Shown here one piece after another: positions 4,354 through 5,003 of a stretch of 5,003 nt of DNA. Made by a program: the position numbers and the translations under genes. Source of the stretch: GCA-2731375 sp046582635 (GTDB taxonomy: Bacteria; Pseudomonadota; Alphaproteobacteria; GCA-2731375). The notes under the pieces were generated by a model. The model ran no database searches. It was not told where the DNA came from and saw only the letters and a list, made by a program, of their open reading frames with translations. The stretch is taken from positions 1 through 5,003 of the forward strand of contig JAYGEA010000225.1 in assembly GCA_046582635.1 (NCBI GenBank). The letters run 5' to 3'. Every line of letters starts with the position of its first letter. The stretch's first letter is position 1.

Positions 4354-5003
4354 GCAGCGAACTCAATGGATCGGTCCTCGTAACGGGCGGTGCCGGCTAT
4401 ATTGGCAGCCATGCGGTGCTGGCCCTGAGTGACGCGGGCCGGGAGGTTGTCGTGCTGGACAACCTGTCCACGGGCCGGCGCGGTGCCGTGCCCGATGGCG
4501 TGCCCTTTTACCGGGGCGAGGTCACCAATGGCGGACTGATCAAGCGGATCGTCGGCCATCACAAATGCGGCGCCGTGATGCATTTCGCCGGTTCCATCGT
4601 GGTGCCCGAATCCGTTAGCCAGCCCTTGGATTATTATCAAAACAACGTTGTCGCCTCGGCCCAGCTGCTGCGCGCCTGTCTGGACAGCGGCATCGACAAG
4701 TTCGTTTTCTCCCCGACCGCCGCCGTCTATGACGGTGATGGCGCCAAGGCAGGCGCATTGTCGGAGGATGCCAGTCTGGCGCCGGCCAACCCCTATGGCC
4801 GTGGCAAGTTGATGGTCGAATGTATGCTGCGCGATATTGCCGCCGCCACCAAGCTTCGTTATGCGGTGCTGGACCAAATCGTTGGGACCGGGCGGAATGT
4901 CACCTTGAACTGCGGCTATGGCCATGGCTTTTCGGTGCGCGAGGTTCTGGATGTGGTGGACCAGGTGGCCGCCGATACCCTGGGCGCGGCGGCGATGATC
5001 CGC
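4350..5003 (+). CDS. galE: GalE-like UDP-glucose 4-epimerase with internal deletion (3' end beyond window)
   Basis: The 218 visible codons begin at ATG 4350, overlapping the permease stop as ATGA. The N-terminal half is clear GalE: the NAD motif TGGAGYIGSH (12-21), LDNLSTG (36-42), HFAGSIVVPESV (78-89), FSPTAAVYD (120-128), and the catalytic Y149-x3-K153 in NPYGRGKLMVE, at the same positions as in E. coli GalE. After LRYAVLD (169-175) the usual RYFNVAGAD...TPDGTCIRDYIHVxDLA block is absent. The frame goes straight to GTGRNVTLNCGYGHGFSVREVLDVVD (179-204), which normally lies about 75-90 residues later. The SS-T and YG positions of the active-site loop are changed to SPT and YD, and YGRSK is YGRGK. 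The reading frame stays open. The product probably cannot bind UDP-sugar normally and may be a decaying paralogue. Confidence 0.85.
   Translation, partial: MSSELNGSVLVTGGAGYIGSHAVLALSDAGREVVVLDNLSTGRRGAVPDGVPFYRGEVTNGGLIKRIVGHHKCGAVMHFAGSIVVPESVSQPLDYYQNNVVASAQLLRACLDSGIDKFVFSPTAAVYDGDGAKAGALSEDASLAPANPYGRGKLMVECMLRDIAAATKLRYAVLDQIVGTGRNVTLNCGYGHGFSVREVLDVVDQVAADTLGAAAMIR

Noticed and set aside
4023..4925. 300-codon minus-strand frame opposite the permease end and the GalE-like gene
   Set aside because: The plus-strand GalE and EamA motifs are unambiguous. The reverse frame is a composition artefact.

Overview
The window comes from a GC-rich Gram-negative bacterium. The best guess is an alphaproteobacterium, possibly of the Rhodospirillales. 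This rests on codon bias, the style of the tRNA-Gln, the WecA-like subfamily with the motif NMADGKNG, and the resemblance of the UDP-glucuronate and UDP-glucose epimerases to alphaproteobacterial ones. It is an inference from memory of these families, not a search result.

Layout. (1) 1-190 holds the tail of an IS3-family insertion sequence: the last 44 residues of its transposase, overlapped by a perfect 20-bp inverted repeat. (2) 223-1047, all on the minus strand, holds a DUF4389 small membrane protein, an unrecognised 81-residue two-helix membrane protein, and a tRNA-Gln(TTG) with its own promoter just upstream. (3) 1114-2166, minus strand, holds a WecA/MraY-type polyprenyl-phosphate sugar-1-phosphate transferase starting at GTG. 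(4) 2167-2430 is a divergent intergenic region with an 11-bp direct repeat, a 10-bp palindrome, a candidate forward promoter, and a 27-codon leader ORF that overlaps the next start by ATGA. (5) 2431-5003, plus strand, is a tightly packed run: a UDP-glucuronate 4-epimerase, an EamA/DMT-family permease 12 nt later, and a GalE-like epimerase overlapping the permease stop by ATGA and running off the window.

Working together. The WecA-like enzyme would load the first sugar phosphate onto undecaprenyl phosphate at the inner membrane. The epimerases would supply UDP-sugars (UDP-galacturonate, and UDP-galactose or a related sugar). The region therefore looks like the edge of a surface polysaccharide (LPS O-antigen, capsule or EPS) locus next to an IS remnant. 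The role of the DMT permease is not evident from sequence.

The most notable anomaly is in the last gene. The GalE-like frame stays open, but jumps from the segment just after the catalytic Tyr-Lys pair straight to the C-terminal NCGYG segment. This omits about 75-90 residues that carry most of the sugar-nucleotide-binding region. I saw no clear sign of a wholly new system such as a defence island, CRISPR array or retron.
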